Positions 24,860 through 32,763 of a stretch of DNA of 41,002 nt are shown piece by piece (the stretch's first letter is position 1; each line of letters starts with the position of its first letter). Below the pieces are notes generated by a model that worked only from the letters and a program-made list of their open reading frames with translations, searched no databases and was not told where the DNA came from. Where the stretch lies: assembly GCA_002753505.1 (NCBI GenBank), contig PEAG01000027.1, positions 1 to 41,002 on the forward strand, in the 5' to 3' direction. The stretch comes from Magnetococcales bacterium HCHbin5. Its GTDB lineage: Bacteria; Pseudomonadota; Magnetococcia; Magnetococcales; Magnetaquicoccaceae. A program made the position numbers and the translations under genes.

Positions 24860-25204
24860 TCATTTATCCAGTTGCAGGCTGGCCACCAGTGCCGTCCGGA
24901 GCATCTCTCCGGCCACCAGGAACAGCGTGGGGTGCATCTCCCGGAACACCGTCCAGACCTGCTCGCACTCGGAGAGCGAGAGATCCTCCAGGTTTTCGCC
25001 TGCTGGCGGGACAATGTTTTCCCACTCCAAGAGGATGAGCATGTCTGGCAATCGCTCGGTCAGCAGGGTGAGCATCTCCGTGTTTTTCAGATCCTGGGAG
25101 ATGCTGCGCAGGAATTTCAACACATCCTTGGGGCGCAGCTCGTGCAGGATCACCGTCCGGCCTTCTCCCAGGTCGACTGTCTTCGTGACGCGCATTGGTT
25201 TCAT
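24860..25204 (-). CDS. Small phage tail protein, unknown function
   Basis: 114 residues from ATG at 25204, or 111 from ATG at 25195 (MRVTKTVDLGEGRTVILHEL), which is better spaced from a weak GGATG. The product is acidic and helical (VLKFLRSISQDLKNTEMLTL, LSLSECEQVWTVFREMHP). It lies one base before the tape measure start. Position suggests a tail assembly factor. A rival frame at 25208-24864 is Arg/Pro/Gly-rich and is a shadow. Confidence 0.7.
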   Translation of the reverse strand: MKPMRVTKTVDLGEGRTVILHELRPKDVLKFLRSISQDLKNTEMLTLLTERLPDMLILLEWENIVPPAGENLEDLSLSECEQVWTVFREMHPTLFLVAGEMLRTALVASLQLDK

Positions 25205-25222
25205 CCATGTTTTGTGGGTTGA

Positions 25223-25408
25223 TCAGAGTCCAAGGTATCTGGCAACCAGCCAGTGGACGGGCGGGTTTTTCGACCAGTACTGATTGATGGCCATCAGGCG
25301 GGGCAGAGTGAGACAGTCGTCGATATACTCCCAGGTCCAGCCGGTCGAGGCGATGACGTGGGCGTAAATCTCGTCCCAGTGGAGTTCCTCTACCCCGCCA
25401 TCGCTTCC
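25223..25408 (-). CDS. Tail assembly chaperone, -1 frameshift extension (T-like part)
   Basis: In the -1 frame relative to the chaperone gene at 25390-25698, an open frame ends at TGA 25225-25223 and has no ATG, GTG or TTG near its beginning. Its product (EELHWDEIYAHVIASTGWTW, then PPVHWLVARYLGL) looks like a real conserved tail chaperone end. It can be made only by -1 slippage, most likely at the G run 25411-25407 (codons TCG GGG GAA read as GTC GGG GGA), giving a fusion of about 158 residues. This is the gpG/gpGT arrangement of lambda and the gp41/gp42 arrangement of Mu. Confidence 0.7.
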   Translation of the reverse strand, partial: GSDGGVEELHWDEIYAHVIASTGWTWEYIDDCLTLPRLMAINQYWSKNPPVHWLVARYLGL

Positions 25409-25698
25409 CCCGACTGCACCAACCCGGAAGCCCGCATGATGGCCTCCATCAGGATGGGCATGCTGGCCAGATCCACCAGATCCTCCACATCCTCCAACTG
25501 GAGGGCGGGATAGTTGCGGGAGAGTGCGGCATGGATCACCTGGAGGGAGCTGTCAATCTGCTCGATGGAAAACTGCCCACCCTGCAGGGACTGGAAGTGG
25601 GGCATCAACCGTTTGAGTTGCCCCAGGCTCAGAGCCGGAACCACCCAGTCACTGCCTGCAAAATGAACCGTGACGCCTTCGTGTGGGGGTGTGCTCAT
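25390..25698 (-). CDS. Tail assembly chaperone (G-like)
   Basis: 102 residues from ATG at 25698, overlapping the tail tube stop by one base (TGATG); a TTG one codon earlier is less likely. The protein (MSTPPHEGVTVHFAGSDWVV, LSLGQLKRLMPHFQSL, EDVEDLVDLASMPILMEAIM) has the layout of a phage tail assembly chaperone. Its place between tail tube and tape measure is the usual one. Near its end a GGGGG run probably allows ribosomes to slip into the -1 frame and add the extension at 25408-25223. Confidence 0.8.
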   Translation of the reverse strand: MSTPPHEGVTVHFAGSDWVVPALSLGQLKRLMPHFQSLQGGQFSIEQIDSSLQVIHAALSRNYPALQLEDVEDLVDLASMPILMEAIMRASGLVQSGEAMAG

Positions 25699-26606
25699 CA
25701 AACGGCCTCCATGTCAATCTGGCAAAATGCGCTGATGTCGGTGCCGGTCTTGGTGTCGTCGGACAACACCTTGGCCGTCAGGGTCAACTTGGCAAACTCA
25801 TCGCTGATCAGGCCCAGTTCCTTGGTGGGAGAAAAAGTCACCCGATACATCACCACCTTCAGCCCCTTGCCGTTGCGGGCAAAGTTTTTGCCGGCAAAGA
25901 CGACACGGTACTCCTCCCCGGCACCGACCAATGCCTGGATATTGTAGCCCGCCGAGGTGGTGTAAGAGACCTCGACCGGGGTGCCTGCCTCGTCAATCTT
26001 GGCAGAATTGCCCGGAATGAAGAGACCCGCAGAATTGATCTCATACTCGCTGACGGTCAGGGCCATGGTCCCCATATCCGTCCAGGTGACGGTGCCGTCG
26101 GTGGTGTCGGTGCCGTCTGTTTTCCAGGTAGGTGCCGACGCGCCTGACGTACCGGCCACCTTGCATTTGTAGAAGTGGGTACCGGTGGCTGGTTTGACGA
26201 TTTGCCCAACGGTGTAGGCCGTGGTGGTCGCATGGGCCGTCGGGGCAATGCTCACCGAGACACTCTTCGGCGAGACGCCCTGCAACTCGACCAGCCCGCC
26301 AGGATAGGCGGTATGGGTTTCGCTCGTCACCGGAATCGCGCTGGTGGCATCTTCGACCCCACGCAACGCCAGGACGAGATTGTTGATGTCCGCACTGGCA
26401 AAGGTGATAGAGGCCTCCACCTTGGAGATAAAGCTGATGCTTTCCGCCAGACCGAAGCCCCTCACATAATCCTTGAGTTCCTTGGTCTCCTCGGTGACGT
26501 CCAGCTTGAACTCCGGCACCTGGCCGACAAAACGCATTTTGCCGCCGGACCGTTTGCCGATAAAAAGCGGTCCATTGCCGATATAACCGACCTGATTGCT
26601 TGCCAT
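25698..26606 (-). CDS. Major tail tube protein with inserted carbohydrate-binding-like module
   Basis: 302 residues. The start VGYIGNGPLFIGKRSGGKMR and the later SISFISKVEASITFASADIN and FAKLTLTAKVLSDDTKTG fit siphovirus tail tube proteins. Residues about 128-185 (YTVGQIVKPATGTHFYKC, SGASAPTWKTDG, DGTVTWTDMG) form an inserted module seen in many phage surface proteins and resembling carbohydrate-binding domains; it would protrude from the tail. It follows the tail terminator gene with a 15-base gap. Confidence 0.85.
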   Translation of the reverse strand: MASNQVGYIGNGPLFIGKRSGGKMRFVGQVPEFKLDVTEETKELKDYVRGFGLAESISFISKVEASITFASADINNLVLALRGVEDATSAIPVTSETHTAYPGGLVELQGVSPKSVSVSIAPTAHATTTAYTVGQIVKPATGTHFYKCKVAGTSGASAPTWKTDGTDTTDGTVTWTDMGTMALTVSEYEINSAGLFIPGNSAKIDEAGTPVEVSYTTSAGYNIQALVGAGEEYRVVFAGKNFARNGKGLKVVMYRVTFSPTKELGLISDEFAKLTLTAKVLSDDTKTGTDISAFCQIDMEAV

Positions 26607-26621
26607 TTTTCGATCCTTTTT

Positions 26622-27035
26622 TCAAACGTTGAAGACAAATGAGGTAGAGAATGCCAGTGGGAAATAAAACGCCGTGCTGGGCGAGTAATCGTGGCTGAAG
26701 CCGGATTTGACCCTTTTGAACGGCGAGAAGGTCGTATCCTCCGGTTGCCAGCCGTTCAGGGCCTGGATCACCTGGCTGATCAACGGCCCGGCCTCGGTTT
26801 CGGCATCCTTGACCACCACGATGCAGGTCCACACCTGCTCAATTTTCTGCGCGGCTCCGGAGAGACTGATCTCCCCCGGTCGATCCTCCTCCAGAAGGAT
26901 CAGCACCGCTGGTGGGGTGTCAAAATGCTCCTGGAGCTTCGACATCCCCCAGGTTGACTGGACAGTGACATTGCTGAGCAGTTGGTCTTTGAGCCGGGCC
27001 ACGATCAGTGGCTCTATTGCCAGATAATCTTCCAT
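26622..27035 (-). CDS. Tail terminator protein (Gp37-like)
   Basis: 137 residues. MEDYLAIEPLIVARLKDQL, then PPAVLILLEEDRPGE, KIEQVWTCIVVVKDAE and LNGWQPEDTTFSPFK are the pattern of Mu-like Gp37/tail terminator proteins, which cap the tail tube at the head-proximal end. ATG at 27035 follows GGAGG by 10 bases. It is directly upstream of the tail tube gene, as expected. Confidence 0.75.
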   Translation of the reverse strand: MEDYLAIEPLIVARLKDQLLSNVTVQSTWGMSKLQEHFDTPPAVLILLEEDRPGEISLSGAAQKIEQVWTCIVVVKDAETEAGPLISQVIQALNGWQPEDTTFSPFKRVKSGFSHDYSPSTAFYFPLAFSTSFVFNV

Positions 27036-27041
27036 CGTGCG

Positions 27042-27566
27042 TTATCCTCCAGTCATCAGTGGGTTGCCCCGCCACAGCATCTTTCCCCCCGAACAGCGAA
27101 ACTGCCATGGGGCTACGGTGGGCGGTGGTGTGGGTGGGGGAGCTGGATCTGGTACGACAAACAGTTTTTCGACGCCACCATGCCAGTCATTGATCCCGGA
27201 CCATGAGGCCACCGTAGTGAAATGGGTGCCATCGTCGGACCACTGGAGAACAAAATCCTCCGGTGACTCCTCCCATCCCCGTGACACCATCCTGATTTCC
27301 GCCACGATGACGGCACGGCCTGCCCCGAAGTCGTACTGGAACCAGGAGTCTTCCGAGGGTCCGCCGTTGATCCAGGATTCGCTGGGGTTGTTGTCAAACA
27401 GGTGGTAGGCCCGATCATTGCGGTGGGAGGCGGAGGCCACCCCGCCATCGCATTGATCGAGACCACCCGGTGTGCCTCTGAACTCCACCTCGTAGAGGCA
27501 GACCTGCATGGTGGCACCAAAGGTGGATCGGGTGATGTGGATGCGCCAGTAGCGATGCGGCAACAT
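27042..27566 (-). CDS. Stand-alone discoidin-like (F5/8 type C) phage protein
   Basis: 174 residues. The first 130 residues (MLPHRYWRIHITRSTFG, YEVEFRGTPGGLDQCDGG, DNNPSESWINGGPSEDSWFQ in part, FVLQWSDDGTHFTTVASW) match the N-terminal domain of the DUF2460 fusion at 18732-20000 motif by motif. A proline linker (PDPAPPPTPPP) and a short tail follow. It is probably a surface-exposed sugar-binding decoration or fibre tip. It lies 14 bases after the large fibre gene and 6 bases before the tail terminator. The longer upstream frame is a shadow of the fibre gene. Confidence 0.75.
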   Translation of the reverse strand: MLPHRYWRIHITRSTFGATMQVCLYEVEFRGTPGGLDQCDGGVASASHRNDRAYHLFDNNPSESWINGGPSEDSWFQYDFGAGRAVIVAEIRMVSRGWEESPEDFVLQWSDDGTHFTTVASWSGINDWHGGVEKLFVVPDPAPPPTPPPTVAPWQFRCSGGKMLWRGNPLMTGG

Positions 27567-27580
27567 GTCTTGTTCCCCCT

Positions 27581-30031
27581 CTATAGAATGATGGTGCCGC
27601 GTGTCAGCACCAGATTGCTGCCCAGCGCGATAAACACCCCGTTGGCGTAGCCCATGCCCGTAATCGAGACGGTTGAGTTGGGCGAACTCTTGGCACCCCA
27701 GGAGACTCCATCCACAGAGGTCATCGCCCCGCCGATGGTGCCGTTGGTCGAAATAGCCATGAACAGCCCCTGTCCGTAGACAACCGCCGAGAAGAACATG
27801 CTGGTATAGGGGGTGGTCCGGAGTGTCCAGGCGATGCCATCCGGGGAGGTCATCGCCTGCTGGGTGGTGCCGTCCTGGGTGACTGCGACCAGAATGCCGT
27901 TGCCATAGGCCACACCGGTCCAGCCGAAGGCATCGTTGGCACTGGCGCGCAAGGTCCAGGTGATGGCATCTGGAGAGGTCATCACCCGGTTGCCGGTACC
28001 AGACATGGCCACCGCGACGAACAAACCCAGTGCCGGAACATGGATGACGCTCCTCCAGCTCCGCACAGCCGCCGCCGTCTGCCCGGTCCAGGTCATGCCA
28101 TCCGGGGAGGTCATCACCTGATTGGTGCCGCTCAGGGAGACGGCCACAAACTTTCCGGCCCCGTAACACACTGATTGCCACTGGAAATCGAGGCCACCGG
28201 TACTGCGCTGGGTCCAGGTGATGCCATCCGGAGAGGTCATCACCCGATTGGTGCCGGTCTGGGAGACCGCCACAAACAGACCGTTGCCATAGGTGACTCC
28301 AACCCACTGGATATCTGCCGCACTGACACGGGTGGTCCAGTTGATCGCATCGGGAGAAGACATCACCCGATTGCCGGAGCCGGAATTGGCCACGGCGACG
28401 AACATGCCGTTGCCATAGGCCACCGACTGCCAGGTGTTGTTGGCCGCAGAGGTGCGGCTCGTCCAGGCCAGTTCCCCGGCACTGCCCGGAGTTGCCCAGA
28501 CAGGGGGCGAGGTGCCGCCCTGGGATTGCAGCACCTGCCCGGCACTGCCATTGGCCAGGCGGGTGGGTGTCCCGGAGGCCCCTCCATACAAGAGATCACC
28601 CGCCGTCGTCATGGGGTTGGCCATCTTGGCGGTGATCTGCGACTGGATGGCAGAGGTGACACCAGACAGGTATCCCAATTCAGTAGATGTCACCGCCGAT
28701 ACCGCCACTTTGCCGGAGCCATCGCTTACCAACGCCCTGCTCACGGTCAGGTTGCTGCCGGTGATGGTGGTGGCCGCTCCAGTCACGGTGGCCTGTTTGC
28801 CGGACAATTGCGTCTGAATGGCCGATGTCACCCCGCTGAGGGTGCCGATTTCCGTGGTGGTCAGATTGGCGACCGCGTTATTATAAGCTGCCGTCAGATG
28901 GTAATACTGCCCGGCAGCACCTCCCTGCAGGTTGGTCAGCGAGGCATGGTCCGATACCCCCGCCGGGATGGGGCTGTAGATGCGGGAATTTCTGTTCAGA
29001 TCCGTGTTGCCGTCGTACAGCAGCGTCAAAGTGGTCGGCAGGCCACCCTGGGAAAGGGCGTAATCGATAGCCCCCAGTTTGCTGGTGGCGGCAATCGAGA
29101 AGGTATTCTGCACGGAGTCCCAGGTCTGCGGCATGTAGATGGGAGAAATGCTCGTGAATGCCGTGGCAGAGAGTGTCATGAACAGCCCGCGCCATTTGTT
29201 CCAGGACACGCCAGCCTCGTTGATATACCCGCCCGGCACCGCAATCGTCACCACAGTCGGCGAGGTATAACCGATGATCTGGTAGAGCCCCTTCGGAGTC
29301 TGAAGATAGTTGGACACCTCGTGGTTGCTGCTGGCATCCCCACTGACGAAGGGGGTACCGGAGGCGGCGGTGGTCGTTCGGGTGGTACCGGTGCCGGTCG
29401 TGGTAATGCTCATTCCCTCGACGATCACCTCGAACATACGCCGGGCCGCGACAGTCAACCGGCCATCGGCGGTGGTATCCACCCCGCCATACAGAGAGAC
29501 CGTCCAGATACCGGCCGGAATGGTGGTCCGACCGAGGGCGGTATCGTACAGCCAAGCCGCCAGGGGCACGGTACTGGTGGAGGCGGTGACACTCACCTCC
29601 AACTCTCCGGTGGTGACCGGCGTTTTGGAAAGGGTGTTGACCGCCAGCCCGTTTTGCGCCCCGGCGGCAAGGATGGCGGGCGAGGCATTGTAGAATGCCT
29701 CTACCCCCGCTGCGCCGGGAGAGCCTATCGATAGAGGCAGGTTGCGGAAAGAGGTGCCATCCCACTGGATCAGATCCCCCGGCCACAAGGCCGTCAGCAC
29801 CGTCTGGTTCGGATCGGCCAATGGGGTCAAGAGAACCCATTGTTTGTCCCCCCGCAGAAACATGGCCAGCCCACCGATGGGGGGTGCAGGCACCGCCCCG
29901 GCGGTTCCCGCCGAGGTGGTGGAGGCGGCACCCATTTCCGGGATGTTGGCAGGCGGAATGCTGTCTGATGCGGACAGCTCTGTCGGGCGGCCATCGGTCA
30001 TCCTCCAGCAGAGTGGTTTTTTGGTAGCCAT
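27581..30031 (-). CDS. Tail fibre with C-terminal beta-propeller repeats
   Basis: About 816 residues from ATG at 30031 (GGAGA 7 bases upstream; MATKKPLCWRMTDGRPTEL). Residues 1-150 are the attachment part, with LRGDKQWVLLTPLADPNQTV. The middle holds fibre modules (LTVSRALVSDGSGKVAVSAV and ELGYLSGVTSAIQSQ) shared with the protein at 32824-33528. The last 300 residues contain six full and one partial repeat of about 45 residues, consensus YGNGxFVAVxxSGTNRVMTSPDGITWT, an Asp-box/BNR-like pattern that should fold as a six- or seven-bladed propeller. This is the likely receptor-binding part. Confidence 0.88.
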   Translation of the reverse strand: MATKKPLCWRMTDGRPTELSASDSIPPANIPEMGAASTTSAGTAGAVPAPPIGGLAMFLRGDKQWVLLTPLADPNQTVLTALWPGDLIQWDGTSFRNLPLSIGSPGAAGVEAFYNASPAILAAGAQNGLAVNTLSKTPVTTGELEVSVTASTSTVPLAAWLYDTALGRTTIPAGIWTVSLYGGVDTTADGRLTVAARRMFEVIVEGMSITTTGTGTTRTTTAASGTPFVSGDASSNHEVSNYLQTPKGLYQIIGYTSPTVVTIAVPGGYINEAGVSWNKWRGLFMTLSATAFTSISPIYMPQTWDSVQNTFSIAATSKLGAIDYALSQGGLPTTLTLLYDGNTDLNRNSRIYSPIPAGVSDHASLTNLQGGAAGQYYHLTAAYNNAVANLTTTEIGTLSGVTSAIQTQLSGKQATVTGAATTITGSNLTVSRALVSDGSGKVAVSAVTSTELGYLSGVTSAIQSQITAKMANPMTTAGDLLYGGASGTPTRLANGSAGQVLQSQGGTSPPVWATPGSAGELAWTSRTSAANNTWQSVAYGNGMFVAVANSGSGNRVMSSPDAINWTTRVSAADIQWVGVTYGNGLFVAVSQTGTNRVMTSPDGITWTQRSTGGLDFQWQSVCYGAGKFVAVSLSGTNQVMTSPDGMTWTGQTAAAVRSWRSVIHVPALGLFVAVAMSGTGNRVMTSPDAITWTLRASANDAFGWTGVAYGNGILVAVTQDGTTQQAMTSPDGIAWTLRTTPYTSMFFSAVVYGQGLFMAISTNGTIGGAMTSVDGVSWGAKSSPNSTVSITGMGYANGVFIALGSNLVLTRGTIIL

Positions 30032-30061
30032 GTCTGTTCTCCAAACGCGCAAAGGCAATAA

Positions 30062-30085
30062 CCCCCTGGCTTGTCAGCCAGGGGG
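30062..30085 (-). terminator. Strong intergenic hairpin, possible attenuator
   Basis: CCCCCTGGCT, loop TGTC, AGCCAGGGGG pair perfectly over 10 bases in the 72-base gap between the gene at 30104 and the fibre gene. On the minus strand it is followed by TTATTGCCTTTG, a weak U-tract. It may reduce transcription into the fibre gene or protect the upstream mRNA end. Confidence 0.5.
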
Positions 30086-30103
30086 AACAGATCTTCCTGG
30101 CCG

Positions 30104-30625
30104 TTATGCCAGGACAGCCCCGTCGGACGGACGAAAGGCAATGCCCGTGGCCGAGGTGGCCACGCCCAGAAATTGGCAGAGATTGCCGCTCGCACTGGGC
30201 ACCGTGGCGGTTGCGGCACCGGGGGTGGAGGCACTGAGAAAATAGCGCGTCCCGGCCGTCTTGCCGGTCACCGCATCGTTCAGCCCATCCAGGTAGACAT
30301 CCACATTGCCACCCGAGGTGGCACCGGTCTTCACAAAGCCGTTGGCCGGTTTGGTGGCATCGGTGGCATCGGCCTTCCGGGCCTTCGAGACACCGGCCAC
30401 ATCATGAATGTTGACGAAATCACCGGCGGCCAGGTTTTCCGAGGCCACCACATTGACCAGTTCCGGTCCGACACCGGTGGGCAGGATGTTGAGGGCGACG
30501 TGGCCTGTGGCATCCAGGGCCACCCCTTTGCCGGCACTGGCGACACCGGCGGAGCTGTCCACCAGGGCGGTTTCCACGTAGAGGCCCGTGGTCCGGTCCA
30601 ACTTGAGAAATGCATCGATAGCCAT
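30104..30625 (-). CDS. Phage structural protein, DUF2190-like fold suspected
   Basis: 173 residues starting MAIDAFLKLDRTTGLYVETA. The middle (VVASENLAAGDFVNIHDVAG and ANGFVKTGATSGGNVDVYLD) has the beta-barrel pattern of phage decoration and fibre-shaft proteins. It is rich in Ala, Gly, Thr and Val. I cannot assign a precise family. ATG at 30625 has AAGGAA upstream. Its place in the fibre cluster suggests a decoration or shaft component. Confidence 0.7.
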   Translation of the reverse strand: MAIDAFLKLDRTTGLYVETALVDSSAGVASAGKGVALDATGHVALNILPTGVGPELVNVVASENLAAGDFVNIHDVAGVSKARKADATDATKPANGFVKTGATSGGNVDVYLDGLNDAVTGKTAGTRYFLSASTPGAATATVPSASGNLCQFLGVATSATGIAFRPSDGAVLA

Positions 30626-30637
30626 GGTTTGCTTCCT

Positions 30638-31255
30638 TTATGCGAGGGTGATGGAGGGTTTGGGATTGAGAAACAGGGACTGCGCCGTGATCGGTTGCCC
30701 GATCACCTGCACAAAACCTGTGCTGGGCGGCACCTGGGTCAGTCGACCATTGGTACCAAGAAAAACGGGTCGGGCGATGTCCCATACCCAGGATGATTCG
30801 ATCATCTCGCCGATCACATGCACTGTGACGAACTCATCTGCGACAGCCGCGTGGGCCGTGATGCCGAACAGTCTACCGGCATGGCTGACATCACTGCTGT
30901 CCGCATAGACCGCACGGCCTGCGCTGTCCAGCAGGATGGCCCGATGGCCGCCCAGAATCTGCCCGGCCTGGAGAACAACCTGGTTGCCGGAACCACCGGG
31001 TGAGCCAGGGTTGCCGGGCGGGCCTGTCGCTCCTGTCGGCCCCCGCATGGTGATGTCCTCCCAAAAGCCCGTATCGGGTGGGGAATGGTCCGCATGGGTG
31101 TCCAGGCAGACAAACAGGTTGCCACTGGCAGAGACGACCTGCCCCTTCTGGTAGGTGACACCGGCTGTCCAGATGCCCTGGTATGCGGAACCCAGGGAAA
31201 GGATGGTGCCGTTTTTGACAATGCTGGCGTTGATGATGGCGTCGATGATGTTCAT
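30638..31255 (-). CDS. Collagen-like phage fibre protein with carbohydrate-binding module
   Basis: 205 residues from ATG at 31255, which overlaps the upstream stop as ATGA. Residues about 25-70 (YQGIWTAGVTYQKGQVVSAS, then NLFVCLDTHADHSPPDTGFW) look like a chitin/carbohydrate-binding module. A short Gly-X-Y tract (RGPTGATGPPGNPGSPGG) follows, as in collagen-like phage fibres that trimerise. The C-terminal 110 residues are beta-rich (GQILGGHRAILLDSAGRAVY). The open frame further upstream is a shadow. Confidence 0.78.
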   Translation of the reverse strand: MNIIDAIINASIVKNGTILSLGSAYQGIWTAGVTYQKGQVVSASGNLFVCLDTHADHSPPDTGFWEDITMRGPTGATGPPGNPGSPGGSGNQVVLQAGQILGGHRAILLDSAGRAVYADSSDVSHAGRLFGITAHAAVADEFVTVHVIGEMIESSWVWDIARPVFLGTNGRLTQVPPSTGFVQVIGQPITAQSLFLNPKPSITLA

Positions 31256-31503
31256 GAATAAGCAAGGGCCTCCCGGTTGTTCCATGCCTGGGTGAACTCG
31301 GCGTGCCCCGCAAACCGCACGGCCACGACCTTGCCGTCCACATAGTCCAACCGCTGAATCTGCCAGACGTGGTCCGAGTCCAGAGAGCCGGGCACGGCGT
31401 AGCCCAGATAGCGCAATCCGTCGGCGGTGTAGGCGCAATTGACGATCAGACCATCGGTATTTTGCTGGACAATGGATGGTGCAACTTTATGTGGATGCGA
31501 CAT
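31252..31503 (-). CDS. Small hypothetical phage protein (83 residues)
   Basis: ATG at 31503 is preceded by AAAGGGGGGTGAA, a strong ribosome-binding site that overlaps the end of the PAPS-reductase-like gene. The protein (TDGLIVNCAYTADGLRYLGY, HVWQIQRLDYVDGKVVAVRF) is a single compact domain of unknown function, seen by position as part of the fibre cluster. It overlaps the collagen-like gene as ATGA. Confidence 0.72.
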   Translation of the reverse strand: MSHPHKVAPSIVQQNTDGLIVNCAYTADGLRYLGYAVPGSLDSDHVWQIQRLDYVDGKVVAVRFAGHAEFTQAWNNREALAYS

Positions 31504-31504
31504 T

Positions 31505-32518
31505 TCACCCCCCTTTCAAAATGCCAAACCCCGCCAGGGCGGGGTTGGTGGGTGATAGACTGGGCAAAGTGAGTGGCGGTACCTTTTTCCTGCGATACCG
31601 GTCATCCCACAACGTTTGCACGACGCGCAGCACATCGAACAGTCCGAGCCGATCCCGGCAGAAGACGTACACCCTTGGGTGCGTCTTGGCCAGCAGTTCG
31701 AAGCGGTTGTCATCGCTGTGATGCGCACCCAGCAGGCACCACATGCAACCGCTGCGGTCGTAGCCCATGTCATATAGGGGCGAATACGGCAACGACTCGC
31801 GCCTGATGTACTCCCGGACATCCTGCCCTGTCCAAAAAGCAATCGGCGTTGACCGGGGCGACTTCATGTGATAGGCGTTGCAGCCGTAATGCTTGTACGA
31901 GAGTTCCCTCTGCATGGACTCTTCCGCCCGAGTGCCGACGAACGGTGGGCCGAAAATTTTCATCGCTCGGGCCAGAGGTTCCTTCTTGAGCACGTCGCAG
32001 CATTTGTCCGACACGCGAAAACCGCAGTCGATAAGGGGCTTCCAGACGTCCGGGATTTCGCCCAGGCGGCTTTTGGTCCCCTTGGAGGTCATTCCGGTCA
32101 GACGCAGCCGCTTGGTCGCCGTCTCTCCCTTGGCGCGTTGTACCTCGCCGACATATTGGGAGACGCGCTTGCTGACCACCGGATAGCCAAAGGTCTCGAT
32201 CACCTGCCGGAACCCCCGCTTGGGCCGGATCTCATGCACATTCGGGATGCTCCGGACAAAATGGACGTTTTCTGGAAACTCCAGCCCGGTGTTGGAAAAC
32301 ACCGCCGGAACCTCCGGATAGCCGCATTTGTTCCGCACCAGATCCAGCAGCACGGTGGAGTCAAGCCCGCCGGAGAAGGACACGGACACCCGCCCACCGA
32401 ATCGGGAATGCCAGTCTATAATTCTGACACAAGACTCTTCGATCTTGCGATCCAGGCTCCAGGCATATCTGGCCTTCAGCTCCTCATCCGTGAGGGCTGC
32501 TTTCGAGTGACTCATCAT
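31505..32518 (-). CDS. PAPS-reductase-like PP-loop protein of phage
   Basis: 337 residues. The PP-loop SFSGGLDSTVLLDLV (47-61, core SGGLDS 49-54) places it in the phosphoadenosine phosphosulfate reductase / DndC superfamily of ATP-pyrophosphatases. FSNTGLEFPENVHFV follows, then SDKCCDVLKKEPLARAM and a second cysteine pair in RSGCMWCLLGAHH, which could hold an Fe-S cluster. Such proteins occur in phage genomes with unknown roles, possibly sulfur or nucleic-acid modification. It is a non-structural gene inside a fibre cluster. Its last codons (NPALAGFGILKGG) are encoded by a terminator-like hairpin. ATG at 32518 follows AGGGGGTG. Confidence 0.85.
   Translation of the reverse strand: MMSHSKAALTDEELKARYAWSLDRKIEESCVRIIDWHSRFGGRVSVSFSGGLDSTVLLDLVRNKCGYPEVPAVFSNTGLEFPENVHFVRSIPNVHEIRPKRGFRQVIETFGYPVVSKRVSQYVGEVQRAKGETATKRLRLTGMTSKGTKSRLGEIPDVWKPLIDCGFRVSDKCCDVLKKEPLARAMKIFGPPFVGTRAEESMQRELSYKHYGCNAYHMKSPRSTPIAFWTGQDVREYIRRESLPYSPLYDMGYDRSGCMWCLLGAHHSDDNRFELLAKTHPRVYVFCRDRLGLFDVLRVVQTLWDDRYRRKKVPPLTLPSLSPTNPALAGFGILKGG
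31527..31546 (-). terminator. GC-rich hairpin inside the 3' end of the PAPS-reductase-like gene
   Basis: AACCCCGCC and GGCGGGGTT pair over 9 bases with a 2-base centre, followed on the minus strand by TGGCATTTTGA. It has the form of a rho-independent terminator yet lies before the stop codon. A related copy is at 32764-32787. Confidence 0.55.
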
Positions 32519-32539
32519 TTGCTGACACCCCCTTTTCCA

Positions 32540-32746
32540 CTATCGCCTATTGATGCGCACCGCATTCCTGAATCTGTCTTCCGTCGTCGGTTCTACTGTG
32601 ACGGCAATCCCCATCTTTTTGGCCAAATTTTGTGCCATCTGCGCCTTCAACGGATCGCCATCGTCGATGATTTCCTGGAGAGTCTCCCTGGATTGGTTCT
32701 CTCTTTGCCGCCTGTAAAGTTCTACCGGATCAAGTGGATGCGCCAT
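32540..32746 (-). CDS. Small hypothetical phage protein (68 residues)
   Basis: ATG at 32746 follows GAGGATAAC, a good ribosome-binding site. The product (MAHPLDPVELYRRQRENQSR, then GDPLKAQMAQNLAKKMG, ending RINRR) is a charged, helical protein without recognised family. The open frame extends far upstream, but that part runs through a hairpin and the neighbouring gene. It sits 21 bases before the PAPS-reductase-like gene. Confidence 0.6.
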   Translation of the reverse strand: MAHPLDPVELYRRQRENQSRETLQEIIDDGDPLKAQMAQNLAKKMGIAVTVEPTTEDRFRNAVRINRR

Positions 32747-32763
32747 GTTATCCTCAAAAATGC

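Noticed and set aside
23278-25038. Plus-strand open frame of 586 codons
   Set aside because: Antisense shadow of the tape measure N-terminal half, with no start signal.
28175-29734. Plus-strand open frame of 519 codons
   Set aside because: Antisense shadow of the large tail fibre; no family resemblance.
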